Part shown: positions 21,898-34,071 of the stretch, piece after piece | Numbering within the stretch: the first letter of the stretch is position 1 | How the letters are laid out: each line of letters starts with the position of its first letter | NCBI GenBank assembly: GCA_009809945.1 | Contig: WTPW01000087.1 | Span: 2,247-66,246 of the forward strand | DNA from: Gigaspora margarita | Taxonomy: Eukaryota; Glomeromycota; Glomeromycetes; Diversisporales; Gigasporaceae | DNA: 64,000 nucleotides | Direction of reading: 5' to 3' | The notes under the pieces: generated by a model | Seen by the model: the letters and a program-made list of their open reading frames with translations, nothing else | The model's database searches: none | Told to the model about the DNA's origin: nothing | Program-made: the position numbers and the translations under genes

Positions 21898-22450
21898 CAT
21901 AATATAGATATTGGTTGGATGATTACAGTTGTAGATATCATACTGGAACTATAGAAAAATAATGAAGAAAATGGTAAAAAAGAAAAAGGTGATAATATTT
22001 ATGAAAATGAAATGGATTTGAAACTAATATGTTGTGAATTTTGTTATATTAATACCTAATTAATTTTATGAATCGTTGGTAATATTCATCCTTCATACAA
22101 TAGAATATTACAAATATTATTTTATAGTCTGCTTTTGTGACAAGAAATTGAATTTATTCTCTTTTGAAATTCTTGAAGTTTCTCCAAAGAGTGCCAAAAA
22201 ATATTCCCAGTGTACAAAATAAGTTGGACCTATTATCCGGTCTAAAACAGCAAGGAACTTTATTAAAAGGTTAAATACTATACCACAATCGACTTCACAA
22301 ATTTCCGAGCTGGATATATATAAGAGATCGAGTATGGAAATAATTAAAAATATTGTTAGATTCTATTATAATTAATTCAATTCCGCTTATAGTTATGACA
22401 AAATTGTGAACAAAGAATGTCGGATATTAAAAAAGGAAACCTAGAAACTT
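21898..22450 (+). pseudogene. Decayed gene of unknown function
   Basis: Two stretches read like protein although no long ORF exists. From about 21955 a charged segment (NNEENGKKEKGDNIYENEMD) leads into a cysteine pair, ICCEFCYINT. From about 22130 to 22375 one frame gives ~80 residues containing FEILEVSPKSAKKYSQ and GPIIRSKTARNFIKRLN, interrupted by one TAA where CAA (Gln) would fit. The same frame stays protein-like past a second TAA to about 22445. A possible 3' splice site TTTATAG precedes the second stretch. I do not recognise the family. The amino-acid composition differs from the surrounding non-coding translations, which is why I call it a relic gene. Confidence 0.4.
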
Positions 22451-23070
22451 TCTAGGGACTTTATTTCTCCTAGTCAAATATTAATCTCCTAATAAAGTGG
22501 ACTACAGTCCCGTTATTAAGCTCATAAAAACAGGTTAACATAAATTTATAGTATAAAAATTCTGAAATACTCCGAAAAGAAAATGAATGATCACGAATGA
22601 TGAGCAGGTGAACAACAAAATTTTAAGAAATATCCATTATTTTTCGAAAAAATATTAAGAAGATAATATAGAATAATTTAGAATATGGATCCCTTACGCG
22701 CACTTAATGTATAGTGGACTCAAAAATTCAATGGATTGAAAGGAACCGACATGGTTTTTTCTACATGTCAAAATTATTTTGGAATACATAAATATTTTCG
22801 CATATCAAATTATTTTATATACTAAAATATTTTTGAGAACAGGAAACTTTTTTGACATACTAAATTATTATGATTTTGACTTTCAAAAATGATTGACTTT
22901 CTTTCAAAATGATTTACTTTCAAAAATGATAAATTGGATGATCTGAGCAAGTCTAGTAATTGTCTCTTGAATTAAACTGCTGATTCGCTTTTAAAATCTA
23001 TACCATAGGAATATAAATGGGCAATATTTCATAAAGATACTTCGGCATCTTCACAAAAAATTGAATTCCA

Positions 23071-23292
23071 ATGCTCTCTATATATCGTTGTTTATCTATA
23101 AATTTTATTAGCGTCTTGATTAGCCTTCTCGGTATTCCAATTATTGTTCTCGTAATTAATATCATTGAACTGTTGATTGACTCTTTAAATTTCACAAATA
23201 ACCTAGATCTTTTTCTTCTATGCTTTAGTTCATTCCCATTTGTGGTGTTCTTGCCTTTGTTGGTTTCACATCTTATATCGGTTATAATATAA
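23071..23292 (+). CDS. Possible small hydrophobic protein, 73 aa
   Basis: An ATG-initiated ORF with two hydrophobic stretches, around residues 10-35 (LLGIPIIVLVINIIELLI) and 46-73, which could be membrane segments. AT-rich random sequence also yields such ORFs, and the opposite strand has an overlapping one. It lies between a decayed gene and the Uma2-like gene and may be an exon of the former. No family was recognised. Confidence 0.2.
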   Translation: MLSIYRCLSINFISVLISLLGIPIIVLVINIIELLIDSLNFTNNLDLFLLCFSSFPFVVFLPLLVSHLISVII

Positions 23293-23514
23293 TTAAAGGA
23301 GTTAATTATATTTTGAATAAAGGTAGGTTACAGAGCTTCACTCACATAAAACTTGCATTAACATTACTGTATATATAGTCCTAATGAGATTAAATTACGT
23401 AGCACCTTTTGAGTGCATGTCACGTGTAAGGAATTTCAGAGATAAATGCCAAAATCAGTTGCATTTCATTATCCTTAAAATTTTTCTTTTTGCTCAACTA
23501 TAATTATCGTGAAC

Positions 23515-24381
23515 ATGTCCAAAAAAGATAAAGAAATAAACCTTCAAGCGTTAGACCTTGATCGCAATTATACTATCGAAGAGTTTGAAATGATTAACAA
23601 ACAGTTAAAGAATAAACCAATTGAAATTAACAAGCAACCCGTGGATCTCTTTGAATAAAAAAATAAAAAACTTACACCAATGCCACAGTGCACTATTAAG
23701 ATTGAAGCTGTAGTTGCACAGATTGTGTCACAACTCGATAGATGGAACATCCAAACCCACCAAAATGGAATTATAACTTCCTCACAAGGAGGTTTTAATT
23801 TTAACGTCGGTGGGAAAAGGACAATAGATGCTCCCGATGTGGCATTTACTCCACGAAGAAAATATGATAGCTTGACTGAAGAGCAACGTCAAACATTTAA
23901 AGGTGAACCTTTTACCCCGACTTTCGTTGTAGAAGTCGGGAACGTTGCAAAACCATCAGATTTTAGGAAATTAGATGCAAAATTCAAAAATGATTATTTC
24001 GCTGAAGAATCAGCCGTCCAACTTGGATGGCTGATAGACCCTATAAATAACCAAATTTATGTTTATTGAAGAGGAGCGGAAGAAATAAAACATGGGTGGA
24101 ACGATGTTAGTGGTGACGAAGTTTTACCGAAGTTTACGTTGAAAATTTGGAAAATCGATCAGGTTATCAAAGTACGTTATTGTTTCATCATTTTTATTAT
24201 TCTATATATTCTGTAATTCATTTATTTATAATCAATTTAGACATCAGAATCTTCAGAATCTTCGAAATCCAAAGAACAAAGTTCATTAAACATTCAATGT
24301 CCTGAATGTACGAGAACATTTAATAGTCATTACTTCTTCATGGAGCACTATGAGGATGTTCATGCACGCAATATGCATTAA
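23515..24381 (+). pseudogene. Uma2-type nuclease-like protein with C2H2 zinc finger, two in-frame stops
   Basis: The reading starts at ATG 23515 (MSKKDKEINLQ), stays in one frame to 24171, and continues after a 69-bp intron (GTACGT...TTAG, 24172-24240) to a stop at 24379. The central part matches the Uma2/DUF820 fold of the PD-(D/E)XK superfamily: KLTPMPQ, then APDVAF (metal-binding Asp), FVVEVGN (catalytic Glu strand), and a C-terminal LGWLIDPINNQIYVY strand pair. Uma2 proteins are common in bacteria and are annotated as putative restriction endonucleases. The second exon adds a Ser/Glu linker and a classical zinc finger, C-x2-C-x12-H-x4-H (CPECTRTF...HYEDVH). Two stops break the frame: TAA at 23656 after VDLFE, and TGA at 24067 between IYVY and RGAEE, where CGA (Arg) would fit. 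Splicing out the first stop would remove conserved residues. A TATA-like TATATATAG lies near 23371. Either a recent pseudogene or one with readthrough. Confidence 0.75.
24172..24240 (+). other. Intron of the Uma2-like gene
   Basis: 69 bp, donor GTACGT, acceptor AATTTAG, phase 0. Removing it joins the KIDQVIK frame to TSESSESSKSK and the zinc finger with no frame change, which supports both the intron and the fusion. Confidence 0.75.
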
Positions 24382-25831
24382 GTTTCTATTTCATATCGAA
24401 CGAATTTATAAAATTTATAAAATTTAACGAATTTATAATGCAAGAAATTTGAGATAAATGCATCTCATTAAATAAATCTTTATTTTAAAATATATGATAC
24501 ATCCTAATGATGTCTTTTTTTTTTGAAAAGTTTATATTGTACATATAATCAAAAACTATTTATAAATCACTTCCATTTTAGTAAAGTGACCATTCTATTT
24601 TAAAAATTCGTTATATTGATGGATTATTGATAAATTCAAGAATTTAAATACTGGCTTTGAATTTAACTTCATTTTTCAATTACTCTTCATATCGAGAGTT
24701 CGCATATGGTGTGAACCCCTTATGCGACGATCTCAACTTTTTGATACGTTGTTTCTATAAAGGTGGTTCCCACGCTCATTAGTCATCCGCATTTAGCGAT
24801 TAAAAAGGATATTTACTGTACCACAAAGTTGAAAGCGTTGTATCTAGTCTATGCTCTTGCTCTTGCCTTTGCTCTTGTTCTTGCTAGCAACTATGTTATT
24901 ATTGTGCTGACGGAGCTATAGGCGAATTTAATTGATTTTAGGAAACTAAATTGTTTTTCCATAAATATCATATATGTAATCTCATTATTTTTCTCTACAT
25001 TTTTTTCTGCTTTCTGCTGATCTCCATAAATTTTTCGTATTTTCTTTATCTATTGTATGAGAATAGTTTAACCAAACATCGCTTTAACAAGTTTTTGTCT
25101 CGATTAAAGTACATGACGATCACTATAAAAAAATGTCTTTTTTTTATTATTATTGTCTTTCGGAATTGCACTAACTAAATATGTTATGAAACGCATGCAT
25201 GTCAACGTATCAGATACGGGTATTACAGAAATATGTATCGTATAAACCCGTATCTAAGTAATGTATGTATAGATATAAGCAAAAAAATTTTACGAAAGTA
25301 TGTATGGTTAGCACAACTTATAAAATTTATCTTTTATAAGTAATCCCCGGGTTAGGGTGAGTGCTAATATTGTCCTTTTTCATTGTTAGAGTTGGTATAG
25401 ATTATCGATAAAATCTTTTAAAGAATTTCTTTTACAAACTATACATACCATCTTAATTTCTACTATATATACTTTATCAATTATACACTACATACTTGCT
25501 ATATACTCATCAGATACTGTATCGATATTTACCGTAAATAGATACGAAGAAAATTCTAATATCTAATTATAATTTAAACCCTGATTGTTTTATAAGATTT
25601 AATTGTATATCCGATGTCTATGAGCAGCCACCTCAAAGTTCACTAGCTATAATTGATTAATTAATTGAATTAAAGCTATTCCCCGATTGCAAATATATAA
25701 TAGATATATAATCAACTTTCTGGTTATCGTTTCATAATTTTTCATTATTGCACGGGTCTTATGTGACAACCCGTGCTTTTTTCATTTACTTATTGGCACG
25801 GGATTGTTACGTCAGACACCGTGCAATAAGA
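24382..25831. other. AT-rich intergenic
   Basis: No gene is recognised. Around 25066-25110 there is an inverted copy of the repeat at 1920-1965. Near 24850-24890 a CTTGCTCTTG-type hexamer run recalls a similar run near 2410-2440, so the two regions share a dispersed element. Short hairpins with CACGGG stems occur at 25754-25824. Confidence 0.5.
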
Positions 25832-25959
25832 TAGTTATTATATGGGTATGTTGAATAACCCGTTACACACACGGGTTCATATTTAAATCCCGTGCCTTCG
25901 GCACGGAATATGAACCCGTGTGTAACTGGGTTATTCACTACATACCCATATAATAACTA
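25832..25959. mobile_element. Foldback element, ~60-bp arms
   Basis: A near-perfect hairpin: the left arm starts TAGTTATTATATGGGTATGT, the right arm is its complement, and the loop is about five bases (CTTCG) between GTGC and GCAC. Small indels distinguish the arms. No ORF. Confidence 0.8.
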
Positions 25960-26580
25960 TAATTTATTATGCCATTTTATTGTTTGCACAATTAATGTCG
26001 TCATTAGTTCATAATCGTCTATGAATTAGTAATCAATGTATAGCAATTGATTCCTAAAAATCAAGCTCGTGTGTATTATGAATGCTTTGCGTCTTTGATA
26101 GCAATTAACTAGATAGTGAATCACATTTTGTGTATTGTCAGAAAAGTAAGGTTCGTGACAGAATTTTTACAGCAACTCACGCTAGAAATCATAATAATTT
26201 CAATGCAAACTAACTCAACCTTAACCACATACTGTAGTTATCAGAATAACGAGCCAGTTCTGTGCACATAACTGATAGTTTCATTAAAAACGAGCCCAAT
26301 AAAGAGAAAGATTTACGACGCGTAATGCAAGAAATCACATATTGTTAACCATTCCTTTCGTTTTATTTTCATGTTTCCTGTACTGCCTATCCATATATAG
26401 CAAAATCAATAGACCTAGAGATGAAGAAATAATACGGTAATTTTCCGAAATTCCGTAAATCATTTAATTACGCTATCAGGTATTATGTCTGCATCCTAAA
26501 TAGGTCAAAAATTATAAATTATAAAAAAATCGATAATAAATGAAATACATGTGTTATTTTTTTTCATGTCGTGGCAACCC

Positions 26581-27023
26581 TAGTGTTCCTCAAAATCAAG
26601 TCAAATTTTGAAATTCAATTCAAATATTTGAACTTATCAAATTATTTTAACTTTAAATTTTGTATTTTATTGAAGATCTCAATAACTACTTAATTAAATT
26701 GAATAAATTTTTTTTTTTTTTTATTAAATTTTAACTTATAAATCTTTGAAATTTAAAATAAAAAATTTATGACATGGTGAAACCTGAGTTGTGAAATAGT
26801 GAAACCTGCTATGATCATCACTTGAGGGTGAAATCCGCTTTTATATAATAAAAAAACGTAATAAAAAAAACAGATTTCACCCTAACCCGATCTACAAAGC
26901 GTTTTTCACTATTTCGCAACTCAGGATTCACCCTGTACTAAAAATTTTAATAAATAAGTAGTTATCTTCAATTAAATACAAAATTTGAAGTTCAAATATT
27001 TGAATTAATTTTGACGAGTACTA
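26581..27023. mobile_element. hAT-like non-autonomous foldback element
   Basis: The 8-bp sequence GGCAACCC flanks both sides exactly (26573-26580 and 27024-27031). The ends read TAGTGTTCCTCAAAAT and, in complement, TAGTACTCGTCAAAAT. The arms extend inward for well over 100 bp with indels (shared TTCAAATATTTGAACTT and GAAATAGTGAAA). There is no coding capacity. Confidence 0.8.
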
Positions 27024-27116
27024 GGCAACCCTATAAAAAATGATTGTTCTAAAATTGTTCGGAATGGAGTCAATTTTCCGAACAGGGGTTTATGAGATTT
27101 TTGATTAAATGATTTT

Positions 27117-27246
27117 CGTATAAAAAAATTGTATAAAAAATTGTATAAAAAAATTGTATAAAAAAATTGTATAAAAAAATTTTGTATAAAAAAATTGTAT
27201 AAAAAAATTGTATAAAAAAATTGTATAAAAAAATTGTATAAAAAAA
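27117..27246. repeat. Tandem ATTGTATAAAAAAA, ~10 copies
   Basis: A 13-14 bp unit is repeated about ten times with small length changes. ORFs on the minus strand here (FIQFFYTIFLYN repeats) are translations of this array and are not genes. Confidence 0.9.
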
Positions 27247-27929
27247 CCATAGCCAATAAACATCCTGTAAATGTTCGGAACAGAACCGATTTTCAAAACA
27301 AAAACATCGGATAATTTCAGAATGATATAAAAGGTTTGTTTTTATAGAGCAATCAGCATTATACTGGTAGCAAACAAAGAAAGAAAAGAAATTCTCTAAT
27401 TAAATATTATAGAACATGAAAACCCATGTTACACAGATTATTTATATTGTTTACAATAGAGAAATGAACCTATAAATAGCAAAAAAAAATTTTTCAGAAA
27501 CCGCTTTTTTTATCTAATAAAAAATGCTAATCCTTGATGCCAGGAAAAATAAACCATCGGAAAAATGACCAACAACATTATTTTTCAATGATGTCAGTTC
27601 TAATGGTATTAACTGAAGGTGCAGATGAAAATAAGAAAGGAAAATAAAATTAGAATATCAACTAGTGTTGCAGATGAAATAAATTTCGTGTTTCGCCATA
27701 ATTCAATTTTCGCAACCTTAATTATACTGTATTCATGTTATTTAAAAAAATATATATAAAATTCCTCTCTCTTTCTAAATTCAAATGGTTTAGCATATCC
27801 TTATATTTTTTACAATCAATACAGCAATACAAAAAAAAAAAAAAAAAAAAATTAGAACAGAACTCCTATGATTTTAATCATAATAATATCGCTTGTATTC
27901 TTTGCCGAATCTTGTCTTATTTTTAATCC

Positions 27930-28327
27930 TCAAGACTCAGATCATGCACATAATACTAGAATGAACTTAAAAATTCTGAAGTCACCAATTCTACTGAAGA
28001 AACTGCTGAAGATATTTTTGACTTAATGATCGTTATCTTTTTGGGATTTCACAAGAAACTCCTCCAAATCATCTTACCATACTTTTGGTTTTTGGTTTGA
28101 AGTTTTTAGTATGGATATTATCATTTTTGATTATTATTTGTGCATTCGAAGAAACAAATGATCTTTTTTTTTTACAATATCTTTATGCATATTCAGTGTT
28201 TGTATTATATGTTATTTTAGGTACCACTGTCACTATAATTAGCAAAAAAAAGCTATCCACTTGCTTATTTGCAATTCTTTGTTTTCTTTCTTTTCAAATA
28301 AATCCTTATAAGTTCTTTAACTATTAA
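27930..28327 (+). pseudogene. Relic or partial multipass membrane-protein gene
   Basis: One frame gives a polar segment NSEVTNSTEETAEDIFD (about 27969-28022). After a single frame change a second frame is open from LNDRYLFGISQETPPNHL through three hydrophobic segments (ILLVFGLKFLVWILSFLIII, YAYSVFVLYVILGTTVTIIS and LSTCLFAILCFLSF) to TAA at 28325. The two halves join logically but lie in different frames, and the hydrophobic part has no ATG. A broken membrane-protein gene or its 3' exons fits best. Family not recognised. Confidence 0.4.
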
Positions 28328-28526
28328 ATAAATAAACTATAAAGACATGAAATGTAGATAATATTAGATGATGATAAAATAAATTTTATAATATCTACAA
28401 ATATAAATAAAGTAAATATATTACAAACTAGACTGTAGAAGTTCTATAACTTAAATGCAAGACTCTAGAATCAATCGTGTTGAAAGCACTATTACTAACA
28501 GAAATGTTAGAATTTTTACTAATAGC

Positions 28527-30045
28527 TAGGGCTGTTAATCGGTCCGTCCGGTCCGTCCCGGTTAAAAGACCGCCCGGTCTTTTAAAAAACCGGACCGGAC
28601 GCGGTCCAGGACCGAAATAAGACCGAATAGAGCTAGACCGGACGGACCGATGATCAATATAATACTTTTTTGCTATAACGGTGAAATTAAGTTTGTCAGT
28701 ATAAAGAATTACAATAAGCTTTTCAAATTAATAATATTTGCTTATATGATATTAATACGTTTGATAATTTTAGTTATACATAAATTATGGATTAGAAAAT
28801 AATATAGTATATTAATATAGCAAATAACTCATTTAATTAACTTCGTAAATATGAACATTATAGTTTAAATCAGTTAAAAGATATTTTGTCAATTTTAACC
28901 ATTTAAGATTCCATAATTTGATTGAATAATATAATCATAATTGGGCATGCCAAATGTTCAATCTTGTACTGATTCAAGACAAGAATTGTCTTAATATATG
29001 AAAAAGTTAAAGTAAATCAACAAAACGATTAGATGTTACTTGTATAGAAAAAAAATATTTATTAATAAAATATTGTTAGCATTTACATGTCTGTCAAACA
29101 ATTAAAAATTTATAAACTTAATATATTTTATAAAAAAAAAATATAAAAAATGAATTTAATAAAAAAAAAATATAAAAAATAAAGTATACTACTAGTATCG
29201 GGTTATTTCCAATCGTAGTTTGAATGCTATTAGAATTATGCCATTCAGTATTCAGTATGATGAAATTTTTTAAATTTACTAGTATTACTATCTTACATCA
29301 CAATACAACAATAATTTTTTTCATTAAGTTTCAACAATAATTAATTATCCGTAATATGCTTAATTAATAGAAAGTATGCAAATTTGATTTTCAAAATAAA
29401 TTAGCCAAATTTAGTATGCGATATTTTGGCGTTGTAATCTTTAAATCCAGAAGATCCACATTATACATAAATCCTTATCAATGTGTACCGATATTGATAC
29501 ATTCATTACTTACATGCGGATTGAGCAGATTACACTTATTTCAGATTTGAACAATATACTATATTTGCATTTTGGATGACGAGTTTGAGGCAAGCTAATA
29601 GTTAATTTTAGTCGAATGCAAATTATAATTTTTACCATTAAAAATTCTCGGCTAAATTAATCATTAGCTTGTTTCAAACTTGTGTTCCAAAATAATGCCC
29701 ATAGGAGTTATTTCGCACAAATACAGTGCAAATTGTAAATCAACTGATCACGCCATTGCTGTCATTAATAAATTTCTCTATTTTATTAACATTAACAACA
29801 GCCCGTTCACATTATACATTAAACGTGGTTTAATCTTGTTTAACAAACTAAGGGGTTTGTAATTGAATTTTAACCAAAAACAACATTTTATAGTTGTTTA
29901 TATTATCAAGATAATATTTAGTTTATTTGATATTTAATATTAGGACCGGCGGTCCTTTCGGTCCGTCCTAAAAAGGACTGGACCGGCCCGGTCCCTGGAC
30001 GGACCGAAGGACCGTCGGTCCGGACCGGACCGATTAACAGCCCTA
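28527..30045. mobile_element. 1.5-kb hAT-like non-autonomous element
   Basis: Terminal inverted repeats begin TAGGGCTGTTAATCGGTCCG at the left, with the exact complement at the right. The 8-bp target duplication CTAATAGC is exact (28519-28526 and 30046-30053). Subterminal regions are degenerate GGACCG/CGGTCC steps. The interior is AT-rich with no transposase; its 60-codon ORF (29680-29862) has no protein-like features. A nested inverted repeat lies at 29567-29698. Confidence 0.9.
29567..29698. mobile_element. Inverted repeat nested in the hAT-like element
   Basis: Arms of about 50 bp: GCATTTTGGATGACGAGTTT at the left and, in complement, TTTTGGAACACAAGTTTGAA at the right, continuing with AAGCTAAT and AATTT(T)AGYCGA on both arms. 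It may be a small element that jumped into the larger one. Confidence 0.6.
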
Positions 30046-30805
30046 CTAATAGCAAGACTAAATATGGCAGGTAATACATGCTAAAGTCATAACGTTAGAA
30101 CTTGCTTGCACTACGGTCGAATTAAATTCTTGTTCCAAATAATCCTCTTTAAGAGTATTGATCCCGCTGGTGAGAAAATATGATCCTAATATTATCAAAA
30201 TATTTGAAAATATAGATCCTAGCACTGATATTTGAACAATGGAATTTGTCCCTTTTGCTAAGCTATTATCGATATGATTAATTTTACTATATTACCAAAA
30301 GTCACATACAATAGAGCTAATAGGATCTTTTATAAATTAAAGATAAATAATAAAATTTTTAAAATTAATAATAATTAGATTAGAAGATACAATTTCCTAA
30401 ATGAAACATAAATCTCTTTGTTTATATTAACACCTTCTCAAGTTAAATATGTTCATTTTTTAATAGACAATAAAATCATATTATTATAGCTTACCGGTAT
30501 ATGGAATAAAGAACTAATATTATTTGAAATATTCAAACTTTTACATAAATTTCAATTTTATGTGCACTTTCGAAGAAAATCTTGAATTTACTATAAATAA
30601 ATTATTAAAATATGAAGCTAAAAATCAATTTGTAATGCATTCTAATTCTTCTTTAAACATTTAACTTATTCACAAAACTTCAATTTTCGTTTGCATTTTT
30701 GTGGAAAATTTTGAATTAACTATTACAGTACTATGTTATATATTGCTAAAAACACAAACCACAAACTTTTAAATACCTAAATTCATTTTAAATTTTATAA
30801 ATTGA

Positions 30806-31078
30806 TTAAAATTTAATTTCCTTCTCTCGTTCTTTAGCAAGTATAAATAATCGATAACTTTTATAATATACAAAATGAATTATAGGGGTGTGACGACATA
30901 GCGTAGTTGGATGTTTGTCACGCCAAGCAGTTGTAACTAAAAAGGTATATTTCGGAAAAATTAAATCTGTGTTATAGTAACCTGAACTCTGTGCCCGGAT
31001 ATTTGGAGTAATTACATTTTGTCGTGGCAACATATTATTAATGTTTGATTTGTAAACCTCCAAGCAAAAATTATACAT
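30806..31078 (-). CDS. Possible small protein, 90 aa
   Basis: An ATG-initiated minus-strand ORF of moderately complex composition (SSGYYNTDLIFPKYTFLV, TTAWRDKHPTTLCRHTP), less repetitive than the surrounding translations. A TATA-like TTATATAGG lies upstream near 31110. No family recognised. It may be a lone exon or chance. Confidence 0.25.
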   Translation of the reverse strand: MYNFCLEVYKSNINNMLPRQNVITPNIRAQSSGYYNTDLIFPKYTFLVTTAWRDKHPTTLCRHTPIIHFVYYKSYRLFILAKEREKEIKF

Positions 31079-31229
31079 AGTCTTTTTAAAATAATTCGAT
31101 TTAACCTATATAAAAAAGTCGATCCGTGTTTTATATTCCAATATATGTTGCATATTCACGGAGATTATTCGACCTGTATAAATTGTGTCGTGTCGATTTC
31201 ATGTTGCAGATTCACGGATTCACAAAAAT

Positions 31230-31415
31230 ATGGAAATATTCGGAAAAATTTTTTACAGGAAACATAAACAAAGAATTGAAAGATTAGGTGATATTTATGT
31301 TTTCGAATCTATTTTTATGATGTCAAGGCATAGAAATTCATACATATCAAAGCACGCTTATAAAACGCATGAACCTCATCATAGATGGCTAAAGAATAGA
31401 ATAGGTCATCAATAG
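31230..31415 (+). CDS. Possible small basic protein, 61 aa
   Basis: Starts at ATG 31230 (MEIFGKIFYRKHKQRIERL) and ends in WLKNRIGHQ. It is rich in Arg, Lys and His. The sequence around the stop and about 35 bases after it (ACAAATCTAAACATTAAGGA) recurs inverted near 62779-62810, so the 3' part belongs to a dispersed sequence. Function not recognised. Confidence 0.25.
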   Translation: MEIFGKIFYRKHKQRIERLGDIYVFESIFMMSRHRNSYISKHAYKTHEPHHRWLKNRIGHQ

Positions 31416-33764
31416 GACAAATCTAAACATTAAGGAATATATTTAGAAGGCGAGATTTTTCTTGTGAAACTATAGCAATAGGGTTGATGGTAAAAAATGC
31501 AAATAATGATAACAATAACCGATCATTATATTTCTATTGTGATTTCGTTTAAGTAATAATTTTCTCCGCAAACAATGCCCAACAATTTCTAACATCTAAA
31601 ATAGAAATTATCGATATTATGAAAAAAACAAACTAAATTCGATTAGTAACATAAATAATTAAAATAAACCAATCCCGGTCAACTTATGGGTTGTTGAGTG
31701 TTAATTTAGATACTATAACTAAAAGATGATCATATAGGCGGTTTCGCCGCCCATAATAAATAAGTTAAAGTAGATTTGATTATTTTTATTTTTTTATTTG
31801 CGTATTTTATATAGAAATTATAATACAATAATTAATATATAAAATAATTAATTAGTGGCTTTATATAAGAATTGTATTATCACTTTGTTGCTTATTTATA
31901 TATATAACTATGATCATATAGACGGCTTCGCCGCTCATAATAAATATGTTAAAATAGGATATTTGTTTTATTCATTCATTTATTTATTTATTTTGATACA
32001 TTAAATATTACATTCTGTTTTTAACTCACGCGTTAAATTATCAGGGCGTAAATAAATAGTTTATTTATAAAACAATATACGAATTTTTCATCATTAGACT
32101 TCATTACTTAACTATTCTTTGCTACAATATTAAATTATCAGGAAGTAATTATGCAGTTTATTCAGAATTTTCTATTAAATATTATCATTCTGTTCTTTTT
32201 TACATGTTGAATTACTAGACGGTAATTATGGTTTATTCATAAATGAATGTGACAGAGTGAAAACTTGGAAGCGAAAATTGTAGCAATCATGTAAGATCAG
32301 TTGATAGTATCCGTAAATTTATAGTATAAGAATTAAAGTGATACGTGCAATTGAAACGACCAGAAAATATATTATGCTACAATTTTTGGCCAAATTCGAT
32401 ACAGCAAAAATATATACTCTTCAGCGTCAAATAATATACATGTTTAATCGTTGATAAAACTTTATTAATGTTCTCTGTTGTTTCACTTTGTTAAATGTTC
32501 AGCCACAAGAACAGTAAATTGAAAAATACCTTATGATAGTTGATAAGCAAAAAAAAAAAAAAGATTATGACGTAGCAGTTTTGGAACAGTGTATATATAG
32601 TAGAATATAGTTCGGTATGTTACATGGTCATTAAGAAAGTAGATTCGAAAACCGATGAAAAAGCCCAGAAGATTTTTAAAAATGAGGCATATTATTAGTT
32701 CTATATAATAATTACTATATTTATCGACTTTCTAAGATATCTGATTTGGTAGTATTTTTAGACAAACCAACCAGTAGATCTAATCATGAACGAGTCTATG
32801 GGATTTAGTAAGTTATTTATAATTGTATGTCATTATGAGCTTTCAGCAATATACCTAAAATCTTGATTTACAATAGTAATTCCAACGATTTCTCTTTAAA
32901 TTTTAATTATATAATATGATATCTATTTGTATACTAATATAATACTAATATCTTGTAGTTCGTTGACTAAGCAACAATAAAAATTTTAAGTTTTCTTTTT
33001 CTAAATTTCCACGAACTTTAAGCGAGAGTATTTTGATAATATTAATTACTTTTATTGTCAAAGCTGTTTTTCAAATTCTGCATACTAGTAGAATTCGAAA
33101 ATGATCTTCTATATTGAGATTTACCGGGATATTCTTAAGAAATCTTCGTTCAAAGTTTGAAAAACAGACAAAATTAGAAATTTTATAAATATATTGATCG
33201 ATATTTAATCTGAAACGGTGTTACTATTGTATAGGAGAACTACAAATAATAACGCTGGTTTAATCTCAGGATAGTAAACTATATTTAAGGATAGGGGTGT
33301 GTGGGATATCAATTAGAGAAATGATGGAGGGGCGAATTAATATTTTGGTGTAAAGGAAATGGTAGAGGGGATTGGGGTGATAGTTATGTTTTTCGAGGCT
33401 AATGTAAAGTTTTAAGGAATCAATTAGTATTTGATGTGATATATCAAACAATGTATCAATCAATTTAGTATAGCCTTAAACAATTATGTAGCAAAATAAT
33501 CAATCAATAAACAATAAATAAAACAAAAAGCATTAATTTAATGCTAATAAGAAGAGTAAGAATTCGATTATACAATTTTTATAAATTGCCTTCAGCTTAG
33601 AAATGCCTACTAATTTATGTGTTTAAGATTTATAAGACAGATCGAAGTCTGAAGAACTCTATTGAGAGGTAAAAATCCGAGTCTTTAAATACATATTTAG
33701 TAACATAAATTAAATACAATACTCAATTCATGCAACAACTTCTATCCGTTATCCAACTATCACG
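31416..33764. other. Gene-poor AT-rich region with two GC hairpins
   Basis: No protein-like ORF found. The motif GATCATATAGRCGG followed by TTTCGCCGCC or CTTCGCCGCT and CATAATAAAT occurs at about 31727-31765 and 31911-31950, and again at 38432-38462. Its GCGGC/GCCGC core forms a short stem in otherwise AT-rich DNA. Confidence 0.5.
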
Positions 33765-34065
33765 TTAATCATCTGATTTTTTAACACCAATCCCTTCTAT
33801 AACAATCACAGCCATCACACGTACATGCCCATCCAAGACTTTCACCCGAACATTCACAGATAAGATTCGTGTAAAGTTAAATATCGCGTTAGCAGATCCC
33901 TGAAAATACTTGAATGCCGCCCAGGTGCAATGAACGCTTTAGAAGATCTAATTCCTTTCAAGAGACGCGTAGTCATGACTTCTTAGTTGATCGCATTACT
34001 GTAATTTGGGGGCTAAGGATCTGAACCTCATCCTGCGGTCGATCCAATTCGTATTCAGGGATCTA
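33765..34065 (-). pseudogene. Possible gene relic, unidentified
   Basis: On the minus strand, one frame from about 34065 gives IPEYELDRPQDEVQILSPQI. Another from 33938 to TAA at 33765 gives ~57 residues including FTRILSVNVRVKVLDGHV and ending VIEGIGVKKSDD. Base composition is more balanced than in the flanks, and an inverted-repeat element begins right beside it. The frames do not join cleanly. I read it as the decayed 3' end of a gene; no family recognised. Confidence 0.3.
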
Positions 34066-34071
34066 TCTATA

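Noticed and set aside
27005..27296. Two minus-strand ORFs rich in FIQFFYTIFLYN
   Set aside because: They are translations of the TTGTATAAAAAAA tandem repeat.
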